DNA of 64,000 nt from Lepeophtheirus salmonis (GCF_016086655.4 NC_052140.2:372001-436000); one strand, 5' to 3'; positions 1-12,970 are shown, numbered from the stretch's first letter. Program-made: numbers and translations. The notes: generated by a model not told the origin, from the sequence alone.

Positions 1-99
1 AATTTGTGAGTAAAATATTAAAGTAGTACATTACTTCTACTACATTTAGCACAGATAATAAGGAAAAGAAAATTCAATAGAATCCCCGTAGCTCATTGA

Positions 100-250
100 C
101 AACACGCTCAAGAGAAGTTATTCTCTTGAACTTATTGTGTGTAAGTGCACGCCCCGGTTGTTCCTAGAGAAGGACTTTATGTATTTGTACTTCAAATAAG
201 ATTCCGAGGTCAAATGGAGCCAATGTAATACTATAATGTTTACTTATACT
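100..250 (+). repeat. Dispersed repeat, first of three copies
   Basis: TTATTCTCTTGAACTTATTG, GTTCCTAGAGAAGGACTTTA and CCAATGTAATACTATAATGT recur at 490-620, and a third partial copy is at 24545-24665. Confidence 0.55.
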
Positions 251-469
251 CAATCAGTGCAACTCCCTCTGACCAATTAAAGGAACATTTAAAAAAATCT
301 ATATATAGATTACCAATAAAAAAAAAAATGGAACAGCAAAAATATACAGTCAGAAAAAATAGGATATCGGTTGGAATTTTTATTATTATTCATGCATTGA
401 CTTTAAAAAGATAGAAATGAAGTCTTATCTAAAAAAAATATTTTTATTTTTTTTCATACTTTTGGAATG

Positions 470-625
470 GCCAACGTGCTCTGGAGAAATTATTCTCTTC
501 TACTCAAAGTACGTAGTTCGCGTCTCAGTCATTCATAGAAAAGGAAATATATTTAATGAATATATGGACTTCACTGATAATTTCTAGGTCAGACAGAGTA
601 ATTGTAATACTATAATTTTTACTTA
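470..625 (+). repeat. Dispersed repeat, second copy in direct orientation
   Basis: AAATTATTCTCTTCTACTC, ATATATGGACTTCACTGAT and TAATTGTAATACTATAATTT match the 100-250 copy about 370 bp away. Confidence 0.55.
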
Positions 626-776
626 TATATGATACATTTATTAAATATTATTAGGCCTACAATTATTTACTTTTAAAATAACAATTTCATATACTATATT
701 GATACTTAAAAAGAACCAAAAACCTTTTTCTTTTCTTAATTAATACATTAATAGTTCAGCATAGAATAATTAAAAA

Positions 777-992
777 CTACTTTGTGGCTATTAGTGTGCC
801 TCCACCTGAGAGGGAGTCCATTATTTTAATCAAGGAGGACACGTAGCTTTGGATTGCGGGTAGAATAATCCCATTTGTGTGCTTTAACGCGTAGAGCATT
901 TCCTGGACCTTGGAAATAATTTTCTCCATTTTGAGACGCTCGTCATATGAAGATGACATGACGACAAGCCAATCCAGCTGGGTGAGTCTCAC
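777..992 (-). other. Open frame of 71 codons with raised GC, unassigned
   Basis: No ATG at the beginning of the open frame; internal Met codons follow. The product is helical (SSSYDERLKMEKIISKVQEM, YALKHTNGI, SYVSSLIKIMDSL). Base composition is more balanced than the flanks, suggesting a former exon or element coding region. No family recognised. Confidence 0.22.
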
Positions 993-1019
993 TTAAAAGT
1001 GGCACAAACTATATCCTCG

Positions 1020-1444
1020 ACCATGACATATATAACAGCACTGGGATGACAATGTGTTATATCCAGGAAACCAGGAAGGTACAGGAGGATTCGAAGAACC
1101 CTCAAAGGATTATTTCGAAATTGCAGAGGTCACAGAAGGACTCCAGGAAGATCAAGACGCAGAGTTCATCGAGAAGGATATGTGTTAGTGAGGATCTCAC
1201 ATGCACGTCTTACTAGAACTTGACCCCTTCCCCCAATTTTAATCCAATGGATTATTTTGTCCTTGAGGACAACACTAATAGACGTCTACACTCAACTAAA
1301 ATAAGTATGGTGAACGCAATTAAAAAGTATTTTGCATCCATGCCCAGGGACCTCGTTATCAATGCCTGCTCCCACTTTCAAGGACATGATCGAGGCAGAT
1401 GGCAATTATATCGAGTAAGTCGCAAGACGCATGACCTACAATGA
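1020..1444 (+). mobile_element. Tc1/mariner-type relic
   Basis: A possible DNA-binding piece (NPQRIISKLQRS, 1096-1190) is followed closely by the C-terminal catalytic-tail motif NFNPMDYFV and LHSTKISMVNAIKKYFASMP at 1225-1345. This is the usual end of maT/Tc1 transposases, with Asp of the third catalytic position changed to Asn. No intact frame. Confidence 0.6.
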
Positions 1445-2026
1445 CTTTTTTTTATTTGATATGAAATCGAGCTCTTTATAAGACAAGGGTAGAAACGAAT
1501 TAATCAATAAACCCCAGCAGTTACCAAGGTGGAAGAGTTAACTAATATAGACACGTGGGTCGGAGCAGCTATAGCTACAGGGAGTCAAGGCCTAAAAGGT
1601 AATTGAACCCTTTTACTACAAACTACCAAAAAACAGCTACAACCCCAGACTGAATGAAATCCTTATGCCCCCTATAATTTGGTGCCTCGAGTTAACTATT
1701 AAGTAAATTATAAAAATCAAACTCACATCACTTAGTCTATACATCATACAGGTTAGTCCTCCGGTATTAGAATCTATTCAGTTATTGTAGTTACAAAACA
1801 ATTGGTAGGACCTTAGCCCTAGAACGTCTCACCCCTATATTAACTGAACTATATTTCTCCTGTAAATTAATACAATTAATCTTAAAATAAATAGTCTGAC
1901 TGAAATCATACCGAAACAGATTAAAAACTTTGTAGTCTTGTCCTTTTGGAAATGGAGCAAAAGTTAGTATAACTTATTACTTCGTTTATTTATTAAAAAG
2001 TATAAATTATAAAAATTACACACGAC
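1445..2026. other. Intergenic DNA, nothing recognised
   Basis: AT-rich sequence without long frames, ends of elements or RNA genes that I can identify. Confidence 0.4.
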
Positions 2027-2397
2027 CAATGTTGTGTGGGCCCTTATTTTTTTAGTCCAATCCAGTCTTAGGACCAGTCCTATCGATCATGAGACTGTGG
2101 ATCATTGGGACCGGTTTTTCAGACCATTGGTCCTTGGAATTTTTCATGAAATTCAGCCAAATAATATATATCAGATACATATTAAGAGTATTGCAGATAT
2201 CTTAGAAAAAATATATTTTTTATTATAATATAATACGAACATATTATGTTATTACTGCTAAAAGGGAATTTAAAAAAAGGAAAAACACCATCAATGACGT
2301 CACGGGGGATCGGTTTTACCTTCTTTAAGGAACAACAAGTAGGACTGGATAGGATTGGACTCAACTGCAGTCCTAAATCAGAACCAACAGAACACTA
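2027..2397. mobile_element. hAT-like miniature element, copy 1
   Basis: The ends CAATGTTGTGTGGGCCC and ...GAACCAACAGAACACTA are inverted copies of the family ends. The flanks CACACGAC and TCCATGAC match at 5 of 8 positions. GGACC/GGTCC motifs crowd both ends. Confidence 0.65.
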
Positions 2398-2529
2398 TCC
2401 ATGACACCTAAAGTGAGTTGAGTGTGATAAGAAAATACCGATGGGATTTTTATGTTGACATGTTTCCCTTTTGCTGTATGCAACTTTTTCTTCCGTTTGC
2501 AAATACAATACGTTTCTTTGATGGTGTTG

Positions 2530-2715
2530 CGTCCATCCTTATTTATGAGTGAAGACTCTAGTCCCGTCCAGTTCTGCCTCGGTCCGGTCCAGTTTAGTGC
2601 TCCATATCAGTCCTAAAACTTATAAAGTTCGGTCCTTTATAAAGTCACTAAACTCTATTTCTTCTTTTTTGAATCAGTTCTCGTACTGACGGTCTTAAGG
2701 ACCGGTCCTAAGACC
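2530..2715. mobile_element. hAT-like miniature element, partial copy 2
   Basis: GGTCC/GGACC-rich stretch (CGGTCCGGTCCAG ... AAGGACCGGTCC) of the same family as 2027-2397, without clear ends. Confidence 0.45.
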
Positions 2716-3019
2716 ATTACTTTGTACAAATATTGCTCAAATGCATCCCTCTTGCTGTATTGCTTTGCAGGTACTTCGGAGTAACAACTGGAACAAGTTA
2801 CTTGCAAAGAAAATATCTCCGTAGGGAAGATTATAATACATTAATTAATGTAATAAAAATAATAAATGATTAATCTGTAAAAATTATGTAAATGCATAAT
2901 TGATCTCATATTTGAATATGTAATTAATTATAATCTGTTTTATGTGTTTGTGTTAGTGCTGTTGGCTCGAGTATATCTCAAACTGCAAATAGAAATCTTG
3001 ACTTAACTAAATTCGAATA

Positions 3020-3320
3020 TTTACTGAAAATGACGGCTCCAACTCGTGCTCATAAAATTTTTTATTCAAAGAACTGGACCTAATTCGAACCTGAATGATC
3101 CCAGAGAATCTAAATAGCCAGTTGTTTGGAAGTTCGAATACAAGTTCGAATTGAATTAATATTTAATTACTAGAATTCGATAGATTTAACCAGCGTCCTC
3201 AAAATCGTTGGAGTTGGAAATTTTTGGTCCGAATCGGGTACGTAGAATTTTATAAAGTTGAATTCGGAATCGTACAATTTTCCATAGTTGGATTCGGAAG
3301 TGAATACTTAAAAATAGTCG
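3020..3320. repeat. Degenerate GAATTCGGA-type short repeats
   Basis: Irregular repeats of (G)AATTCGAA and GTTGGATTCGGAA-type units, e.g. near 3120-3170 and 3240-3330. Non-coding. A similar short patch is at 45670-45730. Confidence 0.4.
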
Positions 3321-4419
3321 GAGTCGGAAGGTCTAAAGAAATGTTCAAAAAGAAGAGCGGATTCCAACTACTATTTAAATAGATTCCAGAAAGGTGCAAT
3401 GATATATAAAGCAACAAAAGGTGCATAATGATCCTCCTTCTATCTTCGAATTATAGTCCATATTGGTTGATTGGGCAAACCCGGATTTGACAATAATTTC
3501 ATATAGTTGGTGTTGGAGTTACCAAAAAAACCTCTGACACCACAAACCTGACATTAATTCGAATCCAACATGATCTGCAGTTTGTAATATGCATATTGAA
3601 TACAAGCATCAAAGAAAGAATTTATTTACATAGTATACCCTTGTTCCAGGGATATGTCGTTTAAAAGGAACATATCTTTTTAAAGAAATAGACTAATGAG
3701 TCATTAAAATGAACTATTTAGCTCGAACTTTGACGTTTAACTCAAACATCAGAAAATGGTGGAGAATGCACTTTTCATTCTCTATAAAACTCGATTTAAA
3801 ATAATGAAGACAAACTGAAGGTATTAGCCATATTTGTATGGCCTAGTGTTCTTCGGTTAACCGTACCGTTTAGTGGTACGGGGTACTGACGCTTTTGAAA
3901 GGGTAATATCCTAAATTGGTACTAGAACCAGTGTATACAGCACCATAACGTCATAAAATATTCACCCATCGAAAACGTAAACCCTCCAATTTCTAATTTT
4001 CTCCAATTTTCCCGCTCAAAAAAAAAATCCTTTGTAATATAAGCAAGAAATGAAACTGGGGTGCATTGTGTAAGGTTGCCCTCACGTTATACATCTCTTT
4101 TTATCTCGAAATCGGGACAGCGACAGTGGACATTTGAAATGTAACCTGTACAATCTTTTAATAATCAGGAAATAGCTTCGCAAAGTGAATAATATATTAT
4201 TTGAGTAGGAGGAGAGGAACTCGAATTTTTCGAGATATTCCGACAATTAGCACTTCAGAGGTTCATGAAAGTAAATGGAAGCTCTCATTATGTAGAGGAT
4301 ACATTTGCATAAAAAAAAAATAGTATGCTTAAAGGTTAAGCGTACAATTAAAAAGAGTTTATTTACAGTTTTATTTTTTGTAAATGTTTTTTGGTTTTAT
4401 GTTTGTTACATCGTTCCAA

Positions 4420-4613
4420 ATGGGAGTAAAATAGTGAAAATTCGATATATTGTTCACTATCATTACGATCAAGATAAAAAGGCAGAGCAGGCGACCAAAA
4501 AAAATTGTGATGTTTATGGACCCAATGCAATATCGAACGCAAAAGCAAAGCGGGGGTTCCAAAGATTCCGTTCTAGTAATAACGACGTCAAAAATGTTGG
4601 TAAAATAATGTGA
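4420..4613 (+). mobile_element. Mariner N-terminal helix-turn-helix relic
   Basis: The open frame contains VKIRYIVHYHYDQDKKA, then VYGPNAISNAKAKRGFQRFR, a mariner transposase N-terminal DNA-binding domain (helix-turn-helix ending W/G-F-x-R-F-R). It stops at 4613 before any catalytic motif. The first 35-40 codons of this frame are unrelated low-complexity sequence. Confidence 0.65.
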
Positions 4614-5049
4614 ACACTTATTCTATTGCTAGGAGCTGAAGATTATCCAGAAAACCCTTTGGAACCATGTAAATCGGATAATCCTATCAATGTTTATTTT
4701 ATTGTCAAAATAAAGCCAAAAGACGCTCAGAACTTTTTACTTCACCTATTAGTTATCTGATTAAAAAATAAATGAACAATCACAACAATATCTCTGTTGG
4801 GTATAATTTATTCAAATTTGAACGTTGTTATCATATTTTGTTACTCATATTTATTTAAATAAGAAACGTGACGTGAAAGTAAATAAAAACACACCCATTT
4901 GTACATGTAAAACGGCCTTACCTCTCTAACATAAATATATTATTCACTCTATTTTGTTGTCACCTGTTAATGTGTCTACTTTTTTCTACTAGTTATTGTT
5001 CTGAACGTTGAAGAGTTGGATTAAAATTAGCTCCTTTTAAGCTGTGGAA

Positions 5050-5225
5050 ATAATTGCTCACTGCTTCCTAACAGGAATTATTCCCAAGAGTTATATCAAA
5101 CAATAATTACATAGTTTGGAAGAATGAGCTAATATCAACCTACTGATTTTGGACATATTTTCTGTTTCTTTTCGGAGAAAAGCTTGCGTGATACAATAAA
5201 GGAAACGACGGGGTAAAGAGTTAGT
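5050..5225 (+). repeat. Dispersed repeat R2, copy
   Basis: CATAGTTTGGAAGAATGAGC, ATATTTTCTGTTTCTTTTCG and AAGCTTGCGTGATACAATAA. This order recurs at 13120, 15170, 19500, 34700, 46250 and 55535. Confidence 0.6.
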
Positions 5226-5234
5226 TACTAACTT

Positions 5235-5645
5235 ATTAATAGTGATGAAAATCGTGCGTGGTTTGGGCATGCTAGAAAAAAAAGAAAACCAAAAATCAAC
5301 AGGGTAACCCTAAAAATTGGATCAATGTTTTAGAGAAGAGGGGCTTAGCATTCAAAACGTTTAATTAGATCGGCTACAAGCAGCTGTTATGAGGGGGAGG
5401 GGGAGAAGGAAATAAACAAAGTCATTCGTAAGAATTTCTTTAATGTAGACCCTCAATTCCACTCTGAGTCCAACAATGACTTGCAATTATAACTCTGGCA
5501 CAAACCCTCAAAGTTACACTCTTACGTCTTTTATGAGCACACATGAATGTTAAATCAGGTTTTGAATATGATTGATTTTAGTAGGAAAGGAAGTTCTCTA
5601 CTCAGGAAATAAATAATAATGACACCAGCTGTTGAAAAGAAAATT
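5235..5645 (+). repeat. Dispersed repeat R1, long copy
   Basis: Order of landmarks: GTGATGAAAATCGTG, GGGCATGCTA, CAACAGGGTAACCCT, GATCGGCTACAAGCAGCT, GAAGGAAATAAACA, GATCC/ACCCTCAATTC, GAGTCCAACA, CACATGAATGTT, TTTTGAATATGATTGA and GGAAATAAATAATAATGAC. It is non-coding. This order recurs in the copies listed below. Confidence 0.7.
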
Positions 5646-5984
5646 CATTTCAGATCAGGCTTGTAAGTGTTCCACTATTCTCTGTTCAAATTGTTATCCT
5701 TCGTTCAACATTGATCCATTATTTCCGTTCCGTTCTGCGTTCCAATCATAAGGTAGTACCATATACTCTTTATGATGACAAATCGCAACTTCCACTTTGA
5801 TAGTGTGAGAGAGGCTTCATTTGAGAGCTACATATTACTAAAATCGTTTAATTCATTTTTGAGATGGAAGCAAAGGGCAAAGTATAGCTGATTTGATTCT
5901 CCCACAGTACAGCAACAAAAACAGAAAAATTGGACCGTTGGCTAGTCGAGAAGCTCTAAGAGAGACAGCTACATCATCTTCGCG

Positions 5985-6500
5985 GTCGAATGGTTCCACT
6001 CGTCAACCAGACTAACTTCTCAGCCTCTGCGATGATGTTAGGAATCATATGGGCAGAGGATGCTCCTGTATTGGTACTCCTTGGCCTGAAAATCGGGGCC
6101 TAGAAGTACCAGAACCTCTTCAAGTCTTCCTTTGGCTAAAGTTCAACTACCCAGAGGAAAACTATGTGTTCTAGCAGGACTCTCCCCGGTACATAAGAAC
6201 AGGACCATGTAACAATAGCTCGAGAAGAATTTTCCAATTTGTGAAAACACGATTTGTGGCCTCCCTCCTCGCCCAACATGAATCATTTCAACTATGGTAT
6301 CTGGGGCAATGTCGAAAGTAGACCCTGTCCCGTCCCCTATCCCAGCGTCGACGTAGTAAAGACATTTGCCGAGAGGCAGTGGGCGTCCATCTCCGTTGGC
6401 CACGTCGTCAAGCTATGGGCAGCCTTCAGGGCCAGTTCGAGACCATGGTGGTAGCAGAGGGCCATGTTCGATAAGACCCTTCGAAAAGTGCCCCTCCCTG
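5985..6500 (+). mobile_element. Tc1-like transposase relic, central and C-terminal part
   Basis: GC-richer than the surroundings. Pieces in different plus frames resemble Tc1 transposases: MLGIIWAEDAP, then KIGA.KYQNLFK, FNYPEENYVF, DLWPPSSPN and NYGIWGNVESRP. Frameshifts and stops separate them. The catalytic SPD is SPN here. Confidence 0.65.
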
Positions 6501-6564
6501 TACCACTGCCACAAAATATGTCTCCTAAGCGTTCGTCTTTACTCTATCAGCTCTAAATTATAAT

Positions 6565-8390
6565 TTAAAAAAATGCATAATTTGATTTCTGGAATTTTTC
6601 ACAAGCCTGGTTTATAGTTAACTTTGTCAGCCGATATGTCCTCTCTCAAAGTTACTATATTTTTATGACAGTAATTTAGACAATATATTTTCATCCCTAG
6701 AATTTAGTTGCAACACGTACGCAACCCACATTGAAAGACTCCTTACTAAATAAGAACGATTGAAGGACTCAAGAAGAGTTGTTCATTTTTTTGTGAACGA
6801 GAGTTTAATAACCGATGAGTGAGTAAACAGAGTTGATTTTCCCATCAGTAATACGTATGTTTGTATACAAGTTAGTGTAAATAAAAAGAACAAAGGATAG
6901 AGTATGCAATAGATATGCAATTTAAGATTGTTGCTCACATTTTTGTCTGTTGATGAGCTAAATGCATGTTTCTATCAGGCTTTGTGCAAGCGCATTGACT
7001 ATAATACAAATTATATTTCATTGGATTTGGGTATCTTCAAGTGATGCAGCTAATTTTGGCATTTGTAATTGCATATATATTTGAGCACCGAAAGTAATAG
7101 CCGCATCTGCATGTGCAGTTTGAAAATATGAATATACAAAGGTGAGTAAACTTGCTTGGAGTTTTAAAGGCTCGATTTATATATATGTATATATATATAT
7201 ATAATATAGAGATTAGTTTTGAGATTCGGTAAGAAAATCCTTTAATTTTTAGTGAAGGGGTTCATGTAAGCAGCTATTTCTTACACTTTTTTCCGCCAGG
7301 ACACTTTTCAAATTTCTATAAAATCCCAAGGCACCCTAGTGTAATATATGAATAAAATGACACTAGTACTTACAACCCTTACTAGTATCTACCCTAGTGA
7401 CCTTTGGTACTGACTCAAAGCAGGTGGACGGAGACTCACATGCAATAGGCTAAGGCTCCATTTCAAGGTCAATCATGTCAAGTCCTTATGGGGGTTTTAT
7501 TTTTGGAAAACGATCCATGATGATGTTGTTTGTTATTTGTGAAATCAAATTTATTTTCGAGGTAAATGATTAAGCAATATGCTGCTCACTTCAGTCAAGC
7601 TGACCCTGATGGCCTATTGACAATGTGTACTTGATATATATTTTTATGGTTAATTTTACAAAATTATTTATCCAAAATGAATTTAATATTTTATTCATTC
7701 ATATTTAAACAGATTGTATACTTGACTTCAAATATATTTATTAATCATATGTCGGATCATATTTTATTAGATTTCAAAAATAATTATTTCTGGGGGCATC
7801 CCTGACACGTTCTGAGACAAGCCCCTGTGCCACAGCACCCACTTTGAGAAATGTTATATATATTGCTCCCAATGCGATAAAAACGGTCCATATCGATATT
7901 TAAAAAAATCGGTTTGAATCGATTCTATAGATAAATTGTTAATACCATCAATTGTACTTCCAAATAGTGAGTATTGAACTACAATGACGTCATATGAAGA
8001 TAAGTGTATTGTATAAATGACAGCAGCTGATTGGTGATACATAATTATCATTTATTGCAACATATGGATGTCTTATAACAACTATAAATGTATGCATACT
8101 ATAAAGCCGGACAACATAGAGACAACATATTATAGTAAAAGTTTTGATCCGGTCCGATGTTATCACACTAAGCGGGTTCACACTATACTAAAAATTATTT
8201 AAAATTGACGAATCCATTATAATTTGAATATTTTTGTAACAACATGGCTACATGGTGTCAAAAGCCCCTGACGTAAGATATTTTGGCAAATGACAACATA
8301 AATAATATGGTTTATATTCATTTTGTACCAAGTAACGAATAGTTTTGTGAAGCTATGTTTAAGTATAATAATTCAATACAAATTCATTAA
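6565..8390. other. Intergenic DNA, nothing recognised beyond an AT microsatellite
   Basis: Short overlapping minus-strand frames near 7854-8181 show no motif. No repeats with clear ends. Confidence 0.4.
7180..7210. repeat. AT microsatellite
   Basis: Near-pure (AT)n with a single GT interruption. Confidence 0.7.
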
Positions 8391-8394
8391 TTCA

Positions 8395-8890
8395 GCAAGG
8401 ACAGTTTCTTCAAATTTATTTGCCCATTCTTTGATGAGGGCACGCTTCAGAGTGTCTTAGGTGGGTTGGAGCTTGTACAGGCCCTGATAGACAATCACAT
8501 ATCACATAGAAAACTCCATAGGATTCAGGTCAGGACACCTTGGAAGTCACATATTATTTTCCAAATAGTGTTTTAAATTTGCTTTTGACCAGTTTTGCAC
8601 ACGTTTTGCTATGTGAGAGGGTGCCCTGCCTTGGTTGAAGATATAAGGTGAATAACCGTAGGTGTTTTGAAGCCAGAAAAATACTTGTAACATATACATG
8701 TTGGTTGATCTTTACATCCTCCTGAATGAAAATGAGGTGTATCTTCTTCCCAAATGACATAATATCGGCCCAGACCATGACACTGGGTACCTTCTGACAC
8801 CTGATGATGATGCAGTGTTCCTAAGGGATGCTGTCAATGATGTTGCCTAAAATACTTACGTCCACTTCTTATCCGCCATCTAATCCGGAA
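8395..8890 (-). mobile_element. Tc1-like transposase relic
   Basis: Minus-strand pieces: MVWADIMSFGKK, LIFIQEDVKINQHVY, then in another frame PSHIAKRVQNW, LPRCPDLNPMEFSM and ALIKEWANK. The third catalytic Asp is present (CPD). Frame changes and stops show it is dead. Confidence 0.72.
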
Positions 8891-9399
8891 AGGGGCATTT
8901 TGATCTAATTCGAATTAATTTATATTACAATTTGATCATTATCACAAAAGTGCATGCTAATTAATGAATATCCTTTGAACTTATGAACTGAAACATATCT
9001 TCCCAAACTTATTCTTCACCCTGTCAGATGTGAAGAATAAGAATAAAACTTTTTAAAGTCGTTAAGCAATAAAAAAAAATCAATCCCTCGTAGTTTATTT
9101 GTATTTTTATCGAACATTATTGCAAATGGGTAATGAAAGGCATAATATTATTATTTTAATCCATGATTTATGAACATGTCTTTTGATTATAAGTTTGTTA
9201 TATGTAGGGTAGACGGGGATAGGTTCAAACACTTTTTGTTTCTGGCTCAATTACTACGAGTTCGATTGACTTAGACTCGTCAACTTTTGATACAAATCCC
9301 TACATGGGTACAGTGTAGAAAGTAAGAATTTGATTCTCCTAGACATTTGTAAATTTGCTCATGAGAAATTTTTTTTATATGTTACTGAGGTCTGGAGAC

Positions 9400-9535
9400 T
9401 AATGTTGTGTTGGTCCTTATTTAGGACCGAGGACCGCAGTACAGACCGGCCCCTCTAATCCGTCCTTAAAGAATGTAAAATTGATCCCTCGTGACGTCAT
9501 TGAAAGTGTTTTTCCTCTCTTTTTTAATTGTTTAA
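9400..9535. mobile_element. hAT-like miniature element, copy 3 (left part)
   Basis: TAATGTTGTGTTGGTCCTTA, then GGACCGAGGACC, followed by the family's internal TTGATCCCTCGTGACGTCAT. The right end was not found. Confidence 0.55.
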
Positions 9536-9739
9536 TTTTGTCTTCTCTAAACCTTATAATTTCCTTTTAAAAACAGAATCATTCAGAATTAATTTTATTT
9601 TCTTACTGTTCCGGGCAACAGCGGGCAAACCTTCTCTATCTCCATATAAAAAAGGGTGCAAAGAAGGGTATAAACCCCAACGTGCAGTGGGAATAATTTT
9701 AAGATCAATATTTTTTGTTTTTTATTAAGTAAAATAATT

Positions 9740-11460
9740 CTTAATTAATTTCAATTTCTTAATGTCCTGGCCAACGCCCTACTCTAGTATGTATGAATTT
9801 TAAATATCCTAATTTCAAAAGTACATTTGCTATTAACGTTTTTCTGCAGTACTCTAATTTCCATACACCCTGTAGAGTTGTAAATCCTAAGCATTTTTTA
9901 ACGTGCGAGTTTGTTTGTTATTGGTCAATCTGAACAATGTTTTTTATACTCTCAAGCTATTATCATTATTCTTTCATTCTTGAAAAGAGAACATCTAGGG
10001 ATTGAGTAACTACGTAAAAAGTGAGTTTGCTCATGAAAAACTCAAAATACTTCTATATTAATAAAACGAATCTATATTAATAAAGAAAGGTTTGTCTGTT
10101 CGATGATGCCTAATAACTCTGAGTAATATAATAAAGACGAACAAAAAATGCAATCAAAATTGAAGCAGTTGTTGCGACTGTCCCTTTTGTACTTAATTCA
10201 ACACTACAATATGCGTTAAAATGAAATTCAATTTTTGCCTTACTTTTCAGATGCCAGAGCATTTATCTGTATTTATTTATATATTTTGACGACAGTATTT
10301 TTGGAAGTAACTAATAGTAAAGCATAAATTCTTTTTTTAGCTTAGACATAAGGTCCAAAATATATAAATTAAGTTCATGACGAAGCCCATGAGCCAACAC
10401 TATAGCAGACAAATACAGCTTAACTATTGAATCAATAATAGTTTAGTTCTGATTTGAACTATAAATCATGGAATCAATCTATATAAATTTGAACAATATT
10501 TAGGGGGCTACACCTTAATCTTTATATTTGATCATTTTACTCAAAACGTAGGTCTGAACCAATAAATTTTGCTTACACTATTATTCGAGGGAGTCGATTT
10601 TCTCTACATTTATCGAATAGGAACATGAATTATTAAATGTCTATTTAATATAATCTTTCCTACCATTAGCAACATCCACAAATGTTTGATACAATAAATT
10701 ATTACTTAAAATGAAGGAACATTATTTTGATTTGAAAGCAATAAATCCTTGAGATATCCTAGATATTTCCCTGCCAGTCTTTCAATTAATTCAAACACAA
10801 ATGACAAATGTATTTGAAATTGAGGATTTTGATACGATCAGAAGATTGATCATATCTTACCAAAAGAAGCTCAAAAATTGATTAAATCATTTCTTAGACT
10901 AAGAGATGTGAAAATCATTAAATTTGCGACCTATTTTGCTTTTGTTTTTTGCACCAAAATATGTAGTCACTCATTTTCATAAATTAACACCCCTCCCCCT
11001 TATTTACAATATCTCACATTTATCCTCACTGATGGATTTTGTATACAATAATATTGATGATTACCTAATAATTAATTGTTAAAATGATATGAGTTACTGG
11101 AAAAACAATAAAAAACTGGTTATATTATAACGAAAATAAGGTTTCTCTCAGAAATTACTTTTATCTCTAAGTTTTTTATTAAGAAAAAACTCAAAAAAAA
11201 GTTCACAAAAAACAATTGAATTTGTACACAATAATCTGCATTATATGATAGCATTGTTTTGTATTGTAACTGTATTGATGTTCAAGAAAAAAGGCCAATT
11301 ACAACCGTTTTTGTTAAAACTCTCCCAGGTATTCCTTATGTTTTAATATCTACTCCTACTTTTATATCTAAATACTTGAGAGCTTTATACTTCATTATTT
11401 TAAGGGATTATTGCTTCATCCTTTTTTGAATATTGATAAACGTGTTCTATGTTTATACCA
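9740..11460. other. Intergenic DNA, mostly unassigned
   Basis: AT-rich; apart from the short repeat at 10060 I see no gene or element. Confidence 0.4.
10060..10135 (+). repeat. Short repeat TCTATATTAATAAAG, also at 58988
   Basis: AATCTATATTAATAAAGAAA followed by GGTTTGTCTGTTCGATGAT resembles TCTATATTAATAAAGCAAAG with TGTGTCTATCTG at 58988-59030. Such motifs occur at the ends of some eukaryotic mobile elements; the type is not settled. Confidence 0.35.
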
Positions 11461-12015
11461 CAGGGTGGTCCAGATAAAAGGGTAAAATCTTTAAAGGCTT
11501 ATAACAAAGGAACTATAGGGGATAGAACCATATTTTTTTTTATTCTAAAGGAACATTTAATATACATAATTCAAGTTATTTATCATGAGATCTGCCTCTC
11601 TTGATAATCTCGGCCACATGAAGCTGGAAGCTTTAGCATCCCCGGGAGACCTTGTACAAATCCAGCTTTAACATTGTAAGTGTAATGGACTTCGTGAGGG
11701 ACTCCACAGGCAAATGATACTTGGCACTGCCCTTATACTTGAGCTACCTTCGCCAGAGATATAAATCACATGGTTTCAGGTCTGAGCTGTTCTTAGGACA
11801 AAAATTCGGGCTCCAAAAGTTAGGACATTTTGTGACCAAGACATCCAGCACTTTTTTGGTCTTGTGGGCCTGTGCACTGTCTTCTTGGAAGGTGTAATTT
11901 CTTCCTTGGGCTACTCCATTGAATCAGTGAATGTAACTTAAAAGTGAAAGACCATTGCAATGATAATGGTGGATCTGCACTTGGTCGCAGAGAGGAAGAG
12001 ACCAAGAGAGGCAGA
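11461..12015 (-). mobile_element. Mariner/Tc1 relic, C-terminal part with one end
   Basis: The terminal repeat-like start CAGGGTGGTCCAGATAAAAGG is at 11461. The minus strand encodes FNGVAQGRNYTFQEDSAQAH, then VTKCPNFWSPNFCPKNSSDL and CDLYLW. Both the Gln-Asp-Ser-Ala-x-x-His catalytic stretch (as EDSAQAH) and the later Asp are recognisable. The frame ends at a stop shortly after LYLWRR. Confidence 0.68.
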
Positions 12016-12474
12016 TTTTATTATAAATAATCATTAAATGTGGCTTTTAAATAATAATAAAATTATGATTGTACCCCCATCTAGTTCGCTTGTTATATGC
12101 CTTTAAATATTTTCCCAATCTATTTGAACCTCTTGTAGTATCTACAATATTGTTAGCTATTGATTTATTAGGATTCAGCTAGATTTTCAAATAGCCAAAC
12201 TTTATTTGTACGAATATTAGTTATGGAGGACCCCTACAACGAAAAGAAGTTATTAAGGAACCTGCATAATATTATCTCCCAAACTTGAAAGTTATCACTC
12301 TCAAAAGTACATGGAACATAAAGTTAATTTTGTAAGGCCCCGTCCATACGGTAAGGTTTTGAAAGGCATACTATATTAATTTTATTTGGTCTCCAAGAGT
12401 TTATGGTTCCCAAAAGAAAGAAATCTGCTGAATCCGTGCAGGTAAATAATGTAGATGTACAGTGATGTTCATCG

Positions 12475-12670
12475 ACATGTCCGAAAAAAAGAATCCTAAA
12501 ATCAACATGATCAACCTGACAATTTGAAGAATGTTAGAGAGGAGAGAAGCTTAGCTGTTATGACGTTTCATTTAATCAACTACAAGCGGCTATGAGGGAG
12601 GAGTGGTAGAAGGACCTAAACAACATTGATTCCTCATCTCTACTCTGATTATACATCAATAAAGTTATAT
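12475..12670 (+). repeat. Dispersed repeat R1, copy
   Basis: Shares CAACCTGACAATTTGAAGAAT, GCTGTTATGACGTTTCATTT and CTACAAGCGGCTATGAGGGA with the other R1 copies; shortened at the right. Confidence 0.65.
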
Positions 12671-12689
12671 GTATTAGTTATGGAACCAT

Positions 12690-12970
12690 TCTAATAACAG
12701 AAGTTGCCAAGGGCCCTGTATAATATGATCTTGCACCAAGTTTGTGTTGTTATGGCCAACAGTAATGCCATTCAGGATAGTCGGCATCCAACCAAGGATT
12801 CACAACCTCTTTCATCAGGTCCTGGTTAGCAAGAATTTCAAAGAACATATAGGTCAAGAAGTCTTCAGTAACAATCTTTTCGTGTCCTCCACTTTTTGTC
12901 TTCCTAGAGAGCCTCTTGCCGCTGTTAATGAAACTTCCAAATTGAGACTCCTGACCTTATGAAAAAGCAC
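12690..12970 (-). mobile_element. Probable Tc1/mariner middle-part relic
   Basis: GC-richer island. The minus-strand frame reads KIVTEDFLTYMFFEIL, then MKEVVNPWLDADYPE and YCWP before a stop, resembling the strand before the second catalytic Asp in Tc1 transposases. The resemblance is moderate and no ends are visible. Confidence 0.35.

Noticed and set aside
5180..5225. tRNA gene suspected from AAAAGCTTGCGTGATACAATAA
   Set aside because: No cloverleaf or internal promoter boxes; the motif is part of repeat R2 found in several copies.
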